Assembly (NCBI RefSeq): GCF_964340395.1
Contig: NC_135558.1
Location: 13,407,501 to 13,471,500 of the forward strand
Source of the DNA: Glandiceps talaboti
Lineage: Eukaryota; Hemichordata; Enteropneusta; Spengelidae
Direction: 5' to 3'
Length of the DNA: 64,000 bases
Shown here: piece by piece, positions 61,440 to 64,000 of the stretch
How positions within the stretch are numbered: position 1 is the stretch's first letter
How the letters are laid out: each line of letters starts with the position of its first letter
Program-made: the position numbers and the translations under genes
Notes under the pieces: generated by a model
Database searches by the model: none
Told to the model about the DNA's origin: nothing
Seen by the model: the letters and a program-made list of their open reading frames with translations, nothing else

Positions 61440-61939
61440 CTGAAAGAAGAAAACAAAGGAAATTTTGTAAGATATGAAACTTGTAAATTTGTACACCATG
61501 GTATAAGAGTTCGTTGTTGTTAAAAAGTAAGGGTTTGGGATCTAGAGTTGAAGAATCACAGACCGCCCTGGGGTACGTAACTAAGGTAAAACAGCGACTG
61601 GGACATGTTTCATGCGAATATATATAGCAAACACAGTTTCTAGCTAGTCTTGTACACATAGTGTCTTAAATTCTTAAAGTGTGTCTGTCTTGCTAACAGA
61701 GATGATAGGTTTTGTGCATGCAGTGTTTTCGTGTCTTCTTTTAAAATTTGCCTGTCTTGAGTCGATACGTACGCTTCGTATAAAAACTGATGGCTTACTT
61801 TGACGTTGTGCACATCGCTGTCATGAGATGTTGTATCTTACACGTACAGTCACAACTCTACTGTTTCGAATATCTAAACATAATACTACGTTGTATGTAG
61901 CTGAGTGTATCGTGGGTACATTATCTTCTGATATTTTCT

Positions 61940-62150
61940 ACAAGTTGTGTTGTGTTGTGTTGTGTTGTGTTGTGTTGTGTTGTGCTGTGCTGTGCTATGC
62001 TGTGCTGTACTGTGTTGTGCTGTGCTGTGCTGTGCTGTGTTGTGCTGTGTTGTGTTGTGTTGTGCTGTGTTGTGTTGTGTTGTGTTGTGTTGTGTTGTGT
62101 TGTGTTGTGTTCTGTTCTGTTCTGTTCTGTTGTGTTCTGTTGTGTTCTGT
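61940..62150. repeat. Pentanucleotide array (TGTGT/TGTGC)n then (TCTGT)n
   Basis: Units of TTGTG and CTGTG mix freely from 61945, with TTCTG units from about 62110. Being a 5-mer, it leaves frames open on both strands. It lies in the presumed intron of Lhx3/4. Confidence 0.95.
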
Positions 62151-62239
62151 TGGTGTGTTCGGCTACATATTGTGTTGTGGCGTGCCTTCGTGATCTGTAC
62201 TTTTGCACATTTGTATATGTATGAAATCGAAGTAAAAAG

Positions 62240-64000
62240 ACAAAATGTAAAAAAAAAAGAGAAGAAGAAAAAGAAGAAGAAGAAGACAACGAATTAAGAA
62301 AAATATACCCTTTCCTGTACGCGATAATTCTCATTGACTGTCTCAGGTTAGGCGGTAATAACAATATGATAAATGAAGCCGTAAGCTTATCAGGTGTTAG
62401 TCTAATTAATTAGAATCTTAATCTGATTAACGAAATCTCATGAAATGTACATCTGCACTCATTTCTACTTAGATGAAAAGTTCATTTCAAATGAAATTGT
62501 TACATGAAATAAACATACTCTCTTTTTTTCTCTTTGCACATCTTTTTGAGAAAATATGACTTAACATAAAAATAAAACACTTCAGAAACGACTTTTACTT
62601 TCACGACTTTTACTTGCTAGTTCGAATTCAATATTGAAAACATATTCTAACGCCACACTTGAAGACAGTTTCTAGTTTAAACTCTACGTGTACCATCTGC
62701 TCTAGGCGAACCAAAATGTTTCATCCGTGCGCGAGAGGCATCGGAATTTAAAGGCAGCTGTCGAGTAAATCACGTGTGAAATAATGATAAGAAAGCCTGC
62801 GTAAAATACTGTAATTGTCTGTACTAGATTGCTTTCCGACAGTGAGGGAAATATTGCCGGTGCGAGGTCAAACGAGAGGTCACTTAATATCGTGGCTAAA
62901 TCTCCGCCTAGTCACTGATCACAATTTGTAAAAGAAAAAAAAAGGAATCACCCCTACTGATTTACAACAACGAACATTCCGGGAAAGAAAATTAACTAGT
63001 GGGGACAATTGAAGGAAACTGCGTTCTTTTCTACAGCGACCAATTTAATTTAGTGCGTTTGAGAGCGCCAGTTCAGGCTCAAAAACGGATTTAGTGATCA
63101 AGAAATGCAGTCTATTCAAAACGTATCAATTCCACGTCCAATAAAATGAAATTATGGGCAAATTCTTCTACTCTGGGAAGATACTTTAAAAAGGAACTTA
63201 TCGGCTTATATTAAATTTAACACATGGGTATAGGCTTCTTTACAGATTAGCTATTTCATAATTCGACATATTACAGTGAATTCCATTCTTTTCGCCGCTC
63301 CCCCCCCCCTTTTTTTTTAAAGCCATGGAATTTTAATTCTTCTCTGTGTGTTCGTTTGCTCTCAAAGCGGATCACTTATAGAATGATTTCATTTGAATTA
63401 CGCTATGAATAGTAATATCGGGTTCCACACTATTGAATTCCTTGAACACGCACTCCAACTATCTTTCAAAACTCTTTTCTGAGATATTACAATTGGCGGG
63501 GGGGGGGGGCTAAACTTTTACCACACATATAGAACGAAAGCCTTGTACTCGTTTAGTACATGCTTAGTGTCAAAAGAGGTTTTAGCTCAGAGGAGAGCTG
63601 AACTTTAAGGATAAGTCCGATGTTCTCCTTCTTAAAACGTCGTGGTTCTCAGTTTTGGTTCTCTCAGCGGTGAACTTGCCTTTTGTGTCTTTTTTGAATA
63701 GTTGTTATTAAAGGAAGGAATTAGCATTTTCAGAAAGAATTCAAGATCACGAGTATTTGACTCGGAATATGGGATTTAAATTGGACCAAACATGCCCATC
63801 TTTTAATATTTCTGTTTTGTTGTTCCACCGAGTAATTTTTCAATTTGAAAGTAAATGTATTGTTTTCTTTTAGGAGTAATTTCATCGATCATCAAAATAT
63901 GATTATCAAGAATTAAAATGTTTGATCACACACAAGTCAAAGTGTTCATACTTTGTACGTCGACTGAAAAAATAAGTAAAATACACGGAAACGTACTAAA
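62240..64000. other. Presumed Lhx3/4 intron, no exon seen
   Basis: I looked for the homeodomain or LIM exons on the minus strand and found none. C-run at 63300-63309 and G-run at 63497-63507. Nothing else supported. Confidence 0.5.

Noticed and set aside
61921-62364. Open frames rich in Leu-Cys-Val or Thr-Gln-His
   Set aside because: A pentanucleotide repeat read in different frames.

Overview
The window is nuclear DNA of an invertebrate animal. It has spliced genes with GT-AG introns, very dense microsatellites and retroelement relics, and is AT-rich. Gene content (a GABA-B receptor subunit, a TRIM protein, the last exon of LIM-homeobox gene Lhx3/4, a von Willebrand type D protein) together with a non-LTR element carrying a 2A-like motif suggests a marine invertebrate, perhaps a deuterostome such as a hemichordate or amphioxus. 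The species cannot be fixed from this sequence alone.

Layout. 1-950: a transposon-like inverted repeat. 1,201-12,037 (+): ten exons covering the end of the ligand-binding domain and all seven membrane helices of a GABBR2-like receptor. Its 4.5 kb intron holds an intronless antisense gene (7,784-9,697, -) with RING, B-boxes, coiled coil, filamin-like repeat and a C-terminal Neuralized (NHR) domain. 12,038-14,290: microsatellites, no gene.

14,291-57,510: a tandem segmental duplication. Unit 1 (14,291-31,392) and unit 2 (31,393-57,510) each carry degraded Penelope-like (PLE) relics, a 0.4 kb MITE, non-LTR reverse transcriptase remnants and one copy of a secreted-type gene built from short cysteine-rich module exons followed by a vWD domain. 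Copy 1 is broken by a 52-base deletion in its second vWD exon. Copy 2 is open. The cysteine-rich exons differ much more between copies than the introns beside them, mostly at amino-acid-changing positions with the cysteines kept.

Unit 2 has grown by later insertions: a non-LTR endonuclease fragment with a degenerate 2A motif (35.0-35.8 kb), an 864-base terminal-inverted-repeat element (37.3-38.2 kb), a degenerate satellite interrupted by a 2.5 kb DNA transposon (41.9-45.8 kb), and a young PLE (53.2-56.0 kb). The PLE has two nearly identical 0.8 kb arms in inverted orientation, an RT-GIY-YIG open frame and hammerhead ribozyme motifs at both outer ends.

57,510-64,000: more microsatellites, the last coding exon of Lhx3/4 on the minus strand (61,078-61,439), and its flank. 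No rRNA, tRNA or CRISPR was found. The genes do not form a pathway; the main theme is one secreted-protein locus duplicated and diversifying inside a transposon-rich interval.
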